DNA of 64,000 bases from Porodaedalea pini (GCA_002794775.1 NBAY01000090.1:79273-143272), one strand, 5' to 3'. Numbered from the stretch's first letter, positions 45,670 to 57,674 are shown. Notes: a model not told the origin generated them from the letters alone. Numbers and translations are program-made.

Positions 45670-46753
45670 TTACTGCCCTTTTCAGAAGTATTGTCACACG
45701 TGATTTCACTGATTTTCGTGCCACAAGAGCCTCAAAACACAAACATTTTCATATCTCAACCAAAAGTTGTCCTTTTTGTGTCATCTAAGTTGCTAAATTC
45801 ATTTTTTTAATCTCATCTTTCATATTTCAACAAGAGTGATAAGAAATAGTCAAAATTGGAGTCCAAAACAGCAAAAATGCTGTTTTTGATCCCATTTCCC
45901 TTGTTCATTTTTTCCTGCACTCAGATTTCACTGTACAGTGCTCCAGACCAGCCCAGAATCCCAGTATTAGTCTATTATGAATTTACAGACTGATTTTGAG
46001 ATGTATTGTGAGGTAGATGTGCTGAATTGGTGCATGCCTAAAACACACAAATCCCCTCTGTTTCTGCAAGCCCCCCAGCCCCCAGGAAAAATTCTTCTCA
46101 ACTAAGTTCATGCATGTAAATTCATTCAAAGTGTATTGGAAGAGATTTGAGCAGCATCCAGGGATCTAGCATCAACCAGTGAGCTGAATTGAGTACCAGA
46201 TTCTGACTGTATGCACTATTCTTGTGAACATATCCCTGATTCATGAAGCAAGCCTGTATCCATGGATGCTGCTCAAATCTCTTCCAATACACTTTGAATG
46301 AATTTACATGCATGAACTTAGTTGAGAAGAATTTTTCCTGGGGGCTGGGGGGCTTGCAGAAACAGAGGGGATTTGTGTGTTTTAGGCATGCACCAATTCA
46401 GCACATCTACCTCACAATACATCTCAAAATCAGTCTGTAAATTCATAATAGACTAATACTGGGATTCTGGGCTGGTCTGGAGCACTGTACAGTGAAATCT
46501 GAGTGCAGGAAAAAATGAACAAGGGAAATGGGATCAAAAACAGCATTTTTGCTGTTTTGGACTCCAATTTTGACTATTTCTTATCACTCTTGTTGAAATA
46601 TGAAAGATGAGATTAAAAAAATGAATTTAGCAACTTAGATGACACAAAAAGGACAACTTTTGGTTGAGATATGAAAATGTTTGTGTTTTGAGGCTCTTGT
46701 GGCACGAAAATCAGTGAAATCACGTGTGACAATACTTCTGCAAAGGGCAGTAA
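45670..46753. repeat. Second long palindrome, 491-bp arms, 102-bp spacer
   Basis: Arm 45670-46160 is inverted at 46263-46753, with paired coordinates summing to 92423. In the parts I compared base by base the arms differ at one position near the outer end (T versus G in the TTTTCAG/TTTGCAG context). The spacer 46161-46262 is unpaired. The sequence is AT-rich, and the frames on both arms are the same meaningless peptide. Outer ends read TTACTGCCC and GGGCAGTAA. No convincing target duplication flanks them. It carries no transposase. The right edge interrupts a segment that is duplicated at 53830-54290. Confidence 0.93.
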
Positions 46754-47490
46754 GAGGAGGGTGATCTGGATTTTGTGAACAATGGTAGAATTGATTTCGG
46801 AATAGCAGACTTCGAACAAGGGCCCAGACGATACGAGTAGCTATCGCCACGCTCGAAGCCAGTTCAAGAGGGGAATCCATCGAAACGGTGTTCGTGTTCG
46901 CTTGACGAACACGAGGCTAGCAAACTGAGGAGGAGATTATATGAATGCACTCATGATTATGCGACATTTGTGGCTTACCCTCAGGTTCAACAGCACAGAT
47001 GGTAATACCTGAGGAGGTACAGAAGACCTGCTTTTCGACTGTGGACTGAACGGAGAAAGAGGTCTGAGTGAAAGGTCTTCCAGTACCATTCGGAAACAAA
47101 GGTTTGATCAGGAGATGATGTCATTTGCCCAAGATTGCAGGCCAATTTAGTTTTGGCCGCGAGTATCGGTGGATTAGACGGCAACAAACTCGTCATAGGA
47201 CAAAACAGGACACAACATCGAAGTCGTGTCAAGAACGCAGCTTGTACCAGAAGCTACTCTATGCAGCGCTTCAGTTGATTAGGACTGATGGCACTGAGAC
47301 TGACCGTTGCTTCCGCTTATTGCAATGTTATCGACTCTGATTTATTAGACAAGATATAAGCATGAGTTTTCCAGATACCTATAACATAGTACGAGTTGAG
47401 ATAAAGAGCTTATGTACTAATTATTTTGAGAGAGAAGTGTTTTCTTTTTGCACGCGCGAAATTCCGGAAAACACCGAAAGCAAACTGTAA
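46754..47490 (-). repeat. Duplicated segment X, copy 2 (truncated by the palindrome)
   Basis: 46780-47130 is a diverged copy of about 53900-54290 in the same orientation. Shared blocks include CGAGGGCCCAG/CAAGGGCCCAG, GGCTTACC before a TTCAGCTT or TCAGGTT, and TCGACTGTGGACT. On the minus strand both copies show what could be remains of exons of a single gene, but stops break them. In copy 2 it follows module gene S, while in the other copy it precedes the aldolase. Confidence 0.6.
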
Positions 47491-47494
47491 GTAT

Positions 47495-48520
47495 ACTCCT
47501 TCAGCCGGACGAAGGTAGAAGATACTGTACTGTACATTCTGAAAGTAGCTTGATCATATAGTCAGCAAGGATCGTAGCTATGTCAAAGCACAGTGTGAGA
47601 AGAAAAAAGAACAAATAAGTTTTTTAAACAATGAGCACATCGGGGTTGGACAACAGACATACACGATACAGATGAAGCACATCAGTCAATAGTAAAAAGA
47701 CAATAGGATAGATGAAGCGGGTATAGGTGCGACGAAGGAAAGTCAGATACAAAGGAAGTGAAGGCAAAGATGAAAGCATTACAAGTATATTGCATTGAAA
47801 CGATACGCACGCAGACCCAAGAAACGTATGAAAGAAGGAACAACGAAAAAAAGGAGAGTGGTGAAGGACATGATGTTATCATCTATGACCGCGTCCACAG
47901 AACCGTACCCGTCCAGCATATCGTCCCCGAGGAGGCGAGTGTCTGTCATGATCACGATCACGATCACAATCATGTTCTATGTCGCGTTCTCAATCCCAGT
48001 CAAGCTCTCGTTCCCGTTCCCGGCCGTGAGACCGATCGCGTTCAACACGCTCAGCAAGCGGCCCGCGGGGAGGCGGAGGCGGCTGCGTCCTACCTAGCCC
48101 CGCAGAAGGCATTCAAAGAGCTCGGGGTCCGTTCGGCGGTGCCGGCCGACTCACCACCGGCAGTCCAGAGGTTGTGCCTGAACTTGAAGGTGCACCAAGA
48201 GCTGCGATGGAGGTCGATTCTGAGGTCCAGGAACATAGGACGGAGCGCGCCTGACAGGAGATACGGCGTCTACCTTCTTGTCCATGACTCCTGTAGGTGC
48301 TGCAGGTACTCTGCCAACGAGTCCAATTCCAGTTGCAACAGCGCGTTCGCGTGCCACCCAGCTTGGACTTTCTAGCGGCCGATGGTGGGAGCTCACGGAT
48401 ATGGGGTGGGGGAGACACGCTGATGACACGCTCGTCGCGGAAGGAACGAGGTCACTTTGGTGGGGTCGGTCCACCACAGGCTCAAGTGCCGAACTACCAG
48501 CCACGATTGACACCATACTC
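47495..48520 (-). pseudogene. Module gene S, copy 2 (inverted, decayed)
   Basis: This is an inverted copy of about 12170-13160. Shared reading includes DKKVDAVSPVRRAPSYVPGP and ARERAVATGIGLVGRVPAA, and the downstream spacer with its Asp/Arg-encoding repeats is conserved too. It is frameshifted relative to copy 1 (for example after SYVPGP), and only the C-terminal third of the copy-1 region is clearly present. It cannot encode the full protein. Confidence 0.65.
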
Positions 48521-49878
48521 GTTGGCCCGTGTTCATGACCTGCGCAAGATGGGTCTTCTGTAGATCGGCCCGAGTTTCGACCTTGAAACCTTGCCTGTGC
48601 ACCGGTGGTCTTTCGAGTCTTCTCGTCGATAATTGATGCGTGAAAGCCATCAAGTTTTACCGAGGACTTTACCGAAAGGTATAGTTTCCTCCAAAGTCGA
48701 TGAGCGCACGACCGAGTAGTAGCAACCTAGCCAGTGTCCAGATTCTACGTAGTACTATAGTGGTGCATTAGTATTATCCGAATACAGACACCGTTGATTC
48801 GACTCGGAGGGCTGACTAGTGCTGTTGACTGCCGACTCTAGACTAGGTTTCACGAGAGACCGATGGGACGGGCGTGCTCTGGCACGGGACGGGGAGAGCA
48901 AAAAGGGGACACTCGGAGAGTACTAGTGCATCGGCAGAGGATGATACATAATGTCTCGTTCGAGAAGCGCATAAGTGAGACTCGGATACGGATGGAGAGG
49001 AGGTGTGGTGGTGGTCAAAACGAGAGCCTGAGATTCAAGAAGCTTCAAATTCTCCGCTCCTCCCGCTACTGTACTCCACTTTGATCGTGTTCGCGAGTGA
49101 AGAAAATTCACAAGAAATCCAAGTGGCGAACACGACCACCTTCCTACACAACTCAGCTAATTTAGCTGGATTGATAAGAGTTACATAGTTACACACTTAC
49201 GCAAACACGTTCCACAGCATGCACAATACACCATACTTCGTGTTTCGGGAGGAATTCATTTGTTTTTGAAGTTTGGAGGATGGAACGGAAATGGAAATGG
49301 ACCAAAAAAGAGGAGCGAAAGGTCGATGTGAGTAATAAGGAGCAATGCGTATGGGAAAGGAAAACAAGAGGAAGATCAGCTAATCTGCAGACAGACAACC
49401 AAGTCAACGAGAGCACAGAAACGAGCAGCGCGAAACGGGATGCAGCAAGAAAGACTGACGTACATAACGGCGCACCGAATGACAATCACTTCAACGCCGC
49501 AGGCGGACTCTCCACACCTGTCTCCGTCACCTCGTGTCCCTTCTACTCATAGTATTCCTCGCCGCTCATGGCGTTCATGGTGTCGCCCCCTCACGCAAAC
49601 CATAATCTTCCCGATCACTCTGTTGTGCTAATGCTGCGCCGCCTGTCCGTCAATGTCACTTCTCCCCCCGCTGGCACTCCGGAGTCCACCACCACGCCAG
49701 CCGCTCCGCGATGCAGGGGCACTTGCCATGGCACGAACAAGACATTCACATCGGAGACTCGGAATAGTCATCAGTGCATTTCTACTTACTCGTCGTCGTC
49801 GAGTTGCTCACAATCGGTTGCGCTCATCACCGTCATTAACATCGAGCTCGTCGTCGACGTCGATCAGGAAAATCTGAA
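48521..49878. other. Gene-free spacer of the second module
   Basis: The frames here (for example 49189-49485 minus and 49568-49885 plus) are Ser/Leu/Val- or Ser/Thr-rich with no domain, and I do not call them genes. The part 49700-49878 resembles the inverted sequence at about 16577-16680. Confidence 0.4.
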
Positions 49879-49910
49879 CGCGTGACCCACTGACGGTCAC
49901 GTGTCACTTA
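49879..49910. repeat. Boundary motif, copy 3 (inverted, partial)
   Basis: The reverse complement contains GTGACACGTGACCGTCAGTG and GTCACGCG, matching the core of the motif at 16534-16576. It lies just downstream of kinase copy 2, the same relative place as copy 2 of the motif behind kinase copy 1. Confidence 0.55.
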
Positions 49911-50035
49911 CCTCAAGGGCAGATTTTGCTTCGACTCCTTCGACAAATCTAACATACATAACAAAATAGACTAGTATGACCTATGAAAGCTACTTTAAAG
50001 TAGGGTTTTATACTTCCCAGGGATGCTTCCCACTT

Positions 50036-51962
50036 TCATTCCTCTCTTCTTTTCTTTCCTTTCGGCTGATTCCCATCCTTTGATCTCTTCTTATCACCGG
50101 TTCCAACGGGAGCAGCAGGATCCGGTGCAGTATTTTGATTTTGGCTGGAGCTCGCTGCCACATTTGATCTTGCTGCAGATGCTAGTGGCTGATTTGTTTC
50201 CCTTCTCTTTGTTGAGATCATATTGCTGCCTTCTGCTGTCTCAGAGGCATTTCTAGATGCTTCAACAGCTTGTCCTCCTATCTTCTTTCCTGGTACTTTG
50301 ATGTCTGCCTTAGGAGGCTGGGAGCCAAGTTCTTTCTTGTATGTTCTATGGGATAAGGCATGTGCTACCACTTCTGAATCAATCTTTTCTCCCTTTCTGT
50401 TTTCCTCCATAATCTTCAGTATTCCTTTTCTCCATGCATCCAATGCCTTGAAATCACTTGCTGATTTAATATTTGTATATTTCACCAACCACTGCACATA
50501 CAGTTTAAAAATAGGATCAATTTCACAGGAGCAACTATGTTACTAAGTTTGAATCCTACCTTGTGTTTAAGTGCTGCTTCTGCAGTTATTCTTTCTTGTG
50601 GGTCTCTGTTCAGACAATGGTGTATAAAATCTTTTGCTACATATTTCCTAGAGTGAGCAAAATGTGTTCTGTATACAGGGAAAATGAGCTCACCATCATC
50701 AGATATATCAGTCCATTCTTCTCCTATCAAATGAATGGGTTTTTCCACAACCTGCAGTGCAATACTCTTATTGTTTCCATAAAAAAGTGGCATCCCAGAT
50801 AGAAGCCCATATGTGATGACCCTGAGAAAGCATAGAGTAAAATATTTCCAATCTAAATCAAAGCAGAAAATCCTTACCCTAGAGCCCATATGTCTACTTT
50901 TTCTGTGTACTCAGCACTACATATCACTTCAGGAGCAATAAATAGTAGTGATCCCAATATTGTACTTGCTTTATTGTCTTCACTTTCATATGCACTGTGG
51001 ATAACTTGTTAATGGGACAGGAGAGCTCTGCAATAATGATACAATCTCACAATCCAAAGTCACCAAGAAGAATTACATCCTTACTCAAAGGGCTAGATGG
51101 TTTAGAGGAATTCTTTAAGAAAATGTTTTCTAGTCTGTAGAGACAAAAGATCAGAGATCCAAATAGCACATCTGCAGTATGATACCCACTTTATATCCCT
51201 ATGCATAATATTCTTACCATGGATATACTTCAAAGCTTCAGCTATCTGTCTAATTGTCCTATGTTAGATGTAACTCAATTATATTTATATAGGCAAGCAA
51301 AATGTACTTTATTATATGTGCAGCATCCTTTTCTGAAAACCTTTCAACTCTTTGAATCCGCTCAAGGAGAGATCCTCCCTCAGCAAGCTCATAGATAATA
51401 ACATAGACTTTATCATCCTCACTCTCATAGATGCCATAACATCTCAGCTTCCAAATAGTTGGGTATTAAGTGTACATTCTGTGGAATAGAGTTCGCATAT
51501 GACAACATACCACATGTTTATGCCTTAGTTTTCGTGTGAGACGAGCTTCATTTATCACTGCTTCTTCTGTGTTCCTAAGGAGGCGCTTGTTAAGTATTTT
51601 TGCGGCGAACTCTCCTTCAAGTTCGGCCCGTTTTACTCTCTATGAAAGGGGAGGGTTGGAGTTAGTATGGTATACTATCGTGTGCATATAGACACGGAAA
51701 GCTTTGCAAGGTGAAAATGGACAAGATTTTATTTGCGTTCAACACAAGAGAAATAAAAGTCCCTTATGCCACTGAACTTCCACCAGAACTGTACTAGACG
51801 GCGAGGAAGAAACGTCTGAACACACACCCATACATCTGCAGAAGCGCCTTTGCCTAGCCGACCCAAAAGTTTCAAATCGTCTATAGGTTGAGACCACACA
51901 GTCTTGGAAATGCGTTCGTCTAGCGGTTCGAAAGGTTTCAAATTGTATAAATGTTCGGTCAT
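50036..51962 (-). CDS. CaMK-like Ser/Thr protein kinase (intact copy of module gene K)
   Basis: It starts MTEHLYNLKPFEPLDE. Exons give glycine loop GKGASADVW, lysine segment EFAAKIL, NEARLTRKLRHKHV, catalytic loop IMHRDIKPENIFL, LLGDFG, FIAPEVICSAEYTEKVDIWA, VITYGLLSGMPLFYG, HCLNRDPQERITAEAALKHK and a basic tail ending GNQPKGKKRREE. All catalytic residues (Lys, HRD, DFG, APE) are present and I find no frame break, so this copy could be active. Introns lie at the same places as in 14705-16422, and the proteins are clearly diverged paralogues. Most exons are AT-rich compared with genes such as G-alpha. Substrate and pathway are unknown. It is divergent from nothing nearby and follows the dead aldolase copy. 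Confidence 0.75.
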
Positions 51963-52412
51963 CGCCCAGATGTGCTCTCGAGTGCTGCTTGATCAGTTGG
52001 TGGGTTTGGATTTGAACACAGGCAGACAGTCTCGTTTATGAGTTAAATGTTCATTGCATCCTGATGCATCCTGATGCATCCATGTGCGACGAATTGCTCA
52101 GTAAAGAAACCATGCATACATGGATCGGGGAGCAAACAAGCCAGTGATAGAGGAGAGGAGAATGGGCTTCAGGTTGCGGTCAGCTCGCATCAGTAGCAAT
52201 TGGGGTGCAACTAGTATAAATGGCTTTACTGTGCGGAGTTTGTGTTGATGCTACCGCTGCAACAGTACAAAGATCGGAGATAGCCATACCAAGAACGCCA
52301 CAAAATTTGATCTAGCATCAAGACGGTATTTTGTCCTTCCGTAAAGCAGTTAATAGTACACTTTCGTCACCATTCGCCGCCGTGATCCTAAATGTGCAAA
52401 TCTCGGTTGCCC
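51963..52412. other. Aldolase-kinase spacer, copy 2
   Basis: The left half is homologous to 14520-14704 (inverted). GCATCCTGAT repeats twice at about 52060-52078. No gene seen. Confidence 0.55.
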
Positions 52413-53452
52413 CTACTTTGCATACTTGAAGCATACACCTTCATTCGCTTCAAGGACCTGGAATGCCGGCCGGTCGCTAAACCAGCCGCCATACGAGCTA
52501 CCGACAGTTTTGTACGTGTCCGCCGCCTCAAAGTCCCCGATCTTCACTGTTGACCCTGCGGCGTCCGCCAAAAGCTATACATGGCATGACTTCTCCAGTA
52601 GCATAAAATAGTGCATAGTGCCCTCGATCGACGACGTCGCGACAAGCAGGCCGTGGTTCTAGGTGAAAATCGTTCCAGATTTGACAACAGATCGAGAGAA
52701 ATGACTGATGGCTACCTGGAGAATGATAGCCTACGCATGACGGCCATCAGCACAACAGTGGCTTGCCTTGCTGAAGGAGTGCATACCTTCTTGTTTCCAA
52801 GCATCTTCGCTATGCTCCGCCCTTCCTCCTCCGCGAGAACAGCACCATTAATCTGCTTGTAAACCGCGTGGCCTTTGTAGAACGCGCACGCGTCTTGTGT
52901 GATCATATCGAGCTCTTTCCCAAGCGTCGAGAACGCACGTCCATAGACGGAGTGAGAGTGCGCGGCGCAAAGCACATCGGGACGGTGTGAATAGCGGAGT
53001 GGATCGCGAACGCGGCTGTGTTGAGGAGGCCGAGAATGGCGCCGGTGTGGTCGACGAGAAGGAGGTCATCTGGCTGGATGAGCGAGAAATGCAGACCGAA
53101 CGGATTGACCCAGAACGAGTCGGTCTTTAACGGATTCTTGCATTATTAATAAATAATAATAATCTGAGTATAAGCTAGGATGTGAACGACGTACTCTGAC
53201 GGTAATGTGGCCGGCGACACCTTCATCGTACCCAAGCTTGCCAAAGATGCGGAAGGTTTGGGCGAGACGGAACTTGAGATACGCACGTTCCTCCAACTTG
53301 TCTTCAGAGATCGGTTACTTCGGAAAAGCGATCCGAGAGCGCTCGCTCATAGTCGACTTATCATGTTGAGTCTCTTCGTCAATACCGGGGACCTTGGACT
53401 TAAAAATCGGCGGAGGAGCGACATCAGCAGCGGCGGTTGCGACAGGAGCCAT
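52413..53452 (-). pseudogene. Class II aldolase/adducin protein, dead copy
   Basis: This is a paralogue of 13236-14297 with the same exon plan and start (MAPVATAAADVAPPP). Compared with the intact copy it has a CAA-to-TAA stop after AFPK (near 53315), loss of about eight codons (DESGPSRL region), a 2-nt deletion in the codons before the metal-site segment that shifts the frame near 52980, and a CAG-to-TAG stop after KSCHV in the last exon. Introns are retained, so it arose by DNA duplication. Both nonsense changes are C to T. Confidence 0.85.
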
Positions 53453-53829
53453 GGTGGCCGTTTGAGAGAAAGAGTAGTCGCTGTTGGGAGCGTGATAGGG
53501 ATAAGTTGCTTCTAATGGGTCATAAGGACACTGCCAGATCCCTGGCACACTGTCCTCCATGTTATACTCTGCCTATTCATCGTAAGGCCGCAAGTGCGAC
53601 TTACTAGATGTGCCCTTCGAGCTCCAAACTTCAGGCCTCTCACGATTACTCGACAGCCTCCTCCCCACCGTTCTCTTCTATCCGTCCGCCAAATTATGAT
53701 CTATGTTATTCAGACGTCCGTTCTCGGCCTTCGAACAGTCCAAATTGCATATGCTGCGCGAAGAAGATCGTGAATACGTCCTGAGGGCCATTGAAACACA
53801 TCACTTGTAAAGTCAAAGAGAGACGTACT
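53453..53829. other. Region upstream of the dead aldolase
   Basis: No gene seen. Homology to the intact copy ends within about 75 bp of the start codon. Confidence 0.4.
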
Positions 53830-54290
53830 TCATTAAGGGCTGTTCGATGATGACGGCAAGAATCTCATCCGGAAAGTGTATGTGGAAAAGCACTTTGCTA
53901 TTCTGAATAGAAAACGAGACTGACAGGCCCTTGTGAATGATGATCGGGTCGGTTTCGGTGTATTGAGCTTCGGACGAGGGCCCAGATATGCTGAATGGCT
54001 ATCGCTATGCTTCAAAGGAGTTGAAGTTGAGAGGTCATCTGGGTAGTATTCGGATTCTCTCGAAAGCACGAAGCTAACCAACTGGTGAGTCTGAACAAAA
54101 CCATTCATGATAATAATAATATGTTGTTTACGGCTTACCTTCAGCTTCGAGAACGCAGATGTCCGTTCCTTGAGTAAATACAGAAGATTTTGTCTTCGAC
54201 TGTGGACTAGGTGGAGTGAGTCAGAGCGAGAGGATTTTCAGTGTTGACTGAAATCAAAGATCTGGTCAGGATGTGATGTCACTTCATTTT
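53830..54290 (-). repeat. Duplicated segment X, copy 1
   Basis: Homologous to 46780-47130. On the minus strand it reads PIIIHKGLSVSFSIQNSKVL followed by FHIHFPDEILAVIIEQPLMK, which looks like part of a real protein, but it is isolated between stops. This is probably a decayed gene that was part of the duplicated module. Confidence 0.5.
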
Positions 54291-54594
54291 TCACCGGATA
54301 CATCGATAAATCACAGGACAGGACATGATGTCGCCTGCATCGTTGCACCAGGATGCGATACTGCATGGCGCTGAAGTTTGCGATTGAACAACGACATTCA
54401 CCATATTACAATACTGTAGATTTCGGAATAGCAGGCAGTGCAAAGGAGTGATAACATACTATTACTAGTGATATCTGCGATTTAAAGTCGAGCCACGTGT
54501 AAATTTCGGAATGTGCGGAAGCAAACATCATTCCTCGGCCTCGACGCGTGACGCATACTGTAACACGCGTATGTTGCCCGACTCACTTTCTTCC
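54291..54594. promoter_or_regulatory. Upstream region of the K+ channel gene
   Basis: No gene seen. In-frame ATGs at 54511 and 54571 are alternative starts for the channel. Confidence 0.35.
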
Positions 54595-56616
54595 ATGTTC
54601 CGCTCTGTCCATCCATCGTCAGACCGCGACCGCGTCCGCGACCTTGACGTGCCCTTCGAACTCCAGAATTTCGGCCTCTCTTACGACCCCTCGACCGCTT
54701 CCTCCCCGCCACTCTCTTCTATCCATCCGCCATGGAAACGCTCTCTGCATGGTAGGTAGTACACATGATCGTTGGAATGTATATCTGATAGACTACCTTA
54801 GAGCTACTCGAGCATCCTTCCGCATCGTCGGCTTCCTTCCTGGTGCACGTCCTGACCACGTCTCTCATTGTCTTCAGTGCTTTAGTTACCGTATCTGAAA
54901 CCATTCCAACATTCCGTGCAACAAGTCCCAGCGTCTGGTTCGGCACGTATCGTTATGTCAGCCCCGGGTTACCATAGGCTTACACAATCTATCAGGTATC
55001 GAGAGCTCGCTGGTCGTACTGTTCACTGTTGAGTATATTGCAAGAGCACTTGCGTGGAGCGTCAGCTGGAGCGTGTTCTGGCGATGGGCATTGTGTGCGT
55101 TCTACACTCCCTATATTACCAAAATTGAATACTGACCAAATCGGTGTTCAGCATTCTTCGGTATCGTAGACCTACTAGCCATCGCACCTTATTACGTGGA
55201 GCTTTTTATGGGTGTGGATACGTCGGTTATGTTCCGTTTTTCCATCCTCCGCACCTTTCGTCTGCTTCGCGTCTTCCGAGCATTTCGTACCAACAACACC
55301 ATCACCTTGTACGTTCATGTTTATTTCTCCCTTCGAGCTTTAGCGAGATACATGCTGACAAAGAAGAAATACAGGACTATCGAAATCATGTATCTCTCCG
55401 TCAGGCACTCTCAGCACGCCCTCCTTGCGCTTGGCTTCTTTCTCCTTATGTTCCTCGTCATTTTTAGTACAATTTTGTACGTTCTCCCTTCCCTTTTCAT
55501 ATAGTTGACTGAAAACACTCATTTACAGGTACTTCGCAGAGAGAGGAACGTGGGACCCGATTTTGCAGATGTTCATTGATGTAGACGGCGAGCCGAGCCA
55601 GTTTGCTGTACGGCTTTCCTTTTTTGCTTCTGCTCTTCCCTATTCTTACTCACATGTTCAATTTTTGTTCTCTCCCGACGTTTTTTCGCCGCTCTTCCCC
55701 TGAAATGTGGCTTGATGCTCGTCTCCGAATGTTGTCGTATGCTTTGACATTGGCTGTGATTACGACTGAAGTCTATTCCTGCTGCCGGATGGTGAAGCGC
55801 CTCTTCACTTCTCATGTTGCATTCACTAACCGTTATTCATATCTAACTCGCGCTTTACGCAGGTTTGTCCTCGTCAGTATGTTCTCGTTCTCCTCTTTAC
55901 ATACAGGCTACAGCTCACAGGAAACCATATCCCCCGTTCCCAGCAATCACAACAGTTGGCTACGGCGACCTCACGCCGCGCTCCTTCCTTGGACGTCTCC
56001 TAACCGTCCCTCTCCTGGTTTTCGGATTGTTACTTATTGCGCTCCCTTCCTTCGTTCTCGGACGTGAGTTTAGCGCGCTCTGGGACGCGCATGCTCGCGA
56101 CGGCGCAGGGATAAATGGGAATGGACTAGAGAGGCGGCAGATTGATTTGGTGAGCAAGTCTTCATTCATGATGTGAGTTATACCAATGCTTTTCTCCATG
56201 TACCGCAGGACGACCCCTCGCTCGCTGCGCTCGTGCGCCAGATTGTGGACCTACAGGGCGCATTAGATGCCCAAGGCCAGATACTGCGTCGGTTGTTGTC
56301 TGCAACCGAGTCATCTTCAGCATCTCGAATTTCTCGTGCCCCCAATGCTTCTTTCGGAAGACGTGGTGCAGTAATTTTTGATGCATTAGAAGATGAGGAC
56401 GAAGGCGAGAGCTCGGGTCTGGAGAAAGAGGTAGATCTGGGAAGGGGGAGGGAGGGAGATAGACTGTCCAGCCTTGCGTCCCCCAATTCACGGCGGAAAT
56501 TTACGAACGGGATGAGCGGAAGCGGGAAGGGCAAGGGACGTGCTGGAACCAGTGGTGGTGGTGGTGGTGGTGGTGGTGGTGGCGGCGGATCGAGTTCAGT
56601 AGAAGGAAGGTTATAG
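54595..56616 (+). CDS. Voltage-gated potassium channel (Kv-like, six helices)
   Basis: The start at 54595 gives MFRSVHPSSDRDRVRDLD; ATG 54511 in frame is possible. Joined exons give S1 LVHVLTTSLIVFSALVTVSE, S2 SSLVVLFTVEYIARALAW, S3 FFGIVDLLAIAPYYVEL, an S4 voltage sensor with regular Arg (RFSILRTFRLLRVFRAFR), S5 ALLALGFFLLMFLVIFST, the pore helix and selectivity filter TITTVGYGDLTP, and S6 VPLLVFGLLLIALPSFVLG. The C-terminal tail has a predicted helical stretch (LAALVRQIVDLQGALDAQ), an acidic part and a poly-Gly run (56553-56587) encoded by a GGT/GGC repeat. It should be a tetrameric plasma-membrane or vacuolar K+ channel. The filter and sensor are intact. Introns are normal, including one that splits the filter region just before TITTVGYGD. 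Confidence 0.85.
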
Positions 56617-57674
56617 TGTCGGGAAAAGGGCGAAAGCAGACTTTAATTCTGTGAGCCTTCCGTAACATAACCTCTATGTGAACTTAGATTAATGACAGTT
56701 GCAGGCCACTAGACGCTGTCTCTTTGTTATTGTACCAGTTAATACTTAATGCGTAACGTCCTGCTAGAAAGCGCTCGAACTTGGTGTCTCGAGGTTCTTT
56801 GTTTCATACACGGCTCTGAAGCGAGATTTATATCAAGTCTTTTCTCATCTTTGTCTCTCTACACAAGGCGCCGGGATCATTAACTTTGCCACGGCTATTG
56901 GTCTAGATTAGAAAAACGTGGAAGATGGAATTGCACGGTGAAGGGTACGTCATTTCATTTAGATGCTGTGAAATTCAAGTTCCGCTTGCGATAGTGCTCA
57001 TTTATACGTTCTCAGGGGCTCCTAGGCCTCAGATCTGTTATCACAACTTCTTATGACATCATGTCTTCGAATCTTCGAAAGGATGGGTCCTGAGGCATCG
57101 TTTCGCACCTCCCAAGGTTCAGATTTCAATCATATTCGACAGAAGACTAAAGCATCCATGATGGACGTGTTACAGCGCAGTCACATCCATTCGTTGCTTC
57201 TGTCGCACCAAATGGAACTATCCACTCTCGGAGCGCTCTCATATCACTAGCCAGCGGAGAAGTGGTCTGTTCGGGAGTCGTATCTTTCCTCGAAACATCA
57301 ATAATCTGTCTTATCTACCTCATTCAATATAGAGAATCAACTGAAACATATTTCACTGGAATGATGGTAGCTCGAATACGTATCAAAATCGGCAAGAGGC
57401 CATTTTCGGTGTTTGGTGGGGCTTCCTCCATGCTTTCGTGCGACAATTCCACAAATATCAAAAGCGGTCTTCTCAATGATGCTTCCACCACCAAGAATTC
57501 GGTATCTCCAAGACACCCTCCATCACTATATCACGATGTTTGATGCAAGAACCCCCTTCGTGTGCTGGTCGTGATCGATTTTCTGATCCCCGCGGACAGA
57601 CTCGCTGCTATATCTTATTAGTACAACGTTCTCTACATATCCCCTTCCTCAATTCTCCCTCGTTCCTCAGCCCA
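56617..57674. other. Intergenic, no certain gene
   Basis: Frames at 57053-57250 and 57262-57543 are short, and the second has one hydrophobic stretch (SFLETSIICLIYLIQY). I see no family. The 3' part should contain the promoter of the next gene. Confidence 0.35.

Noticed and set aside
49189..49885. Several 90-105-codon frames between the modules
   Set aside because: No domain or exon partners, and low-complexity composition. Part of the region is duplicated non-coding boundary sequence.
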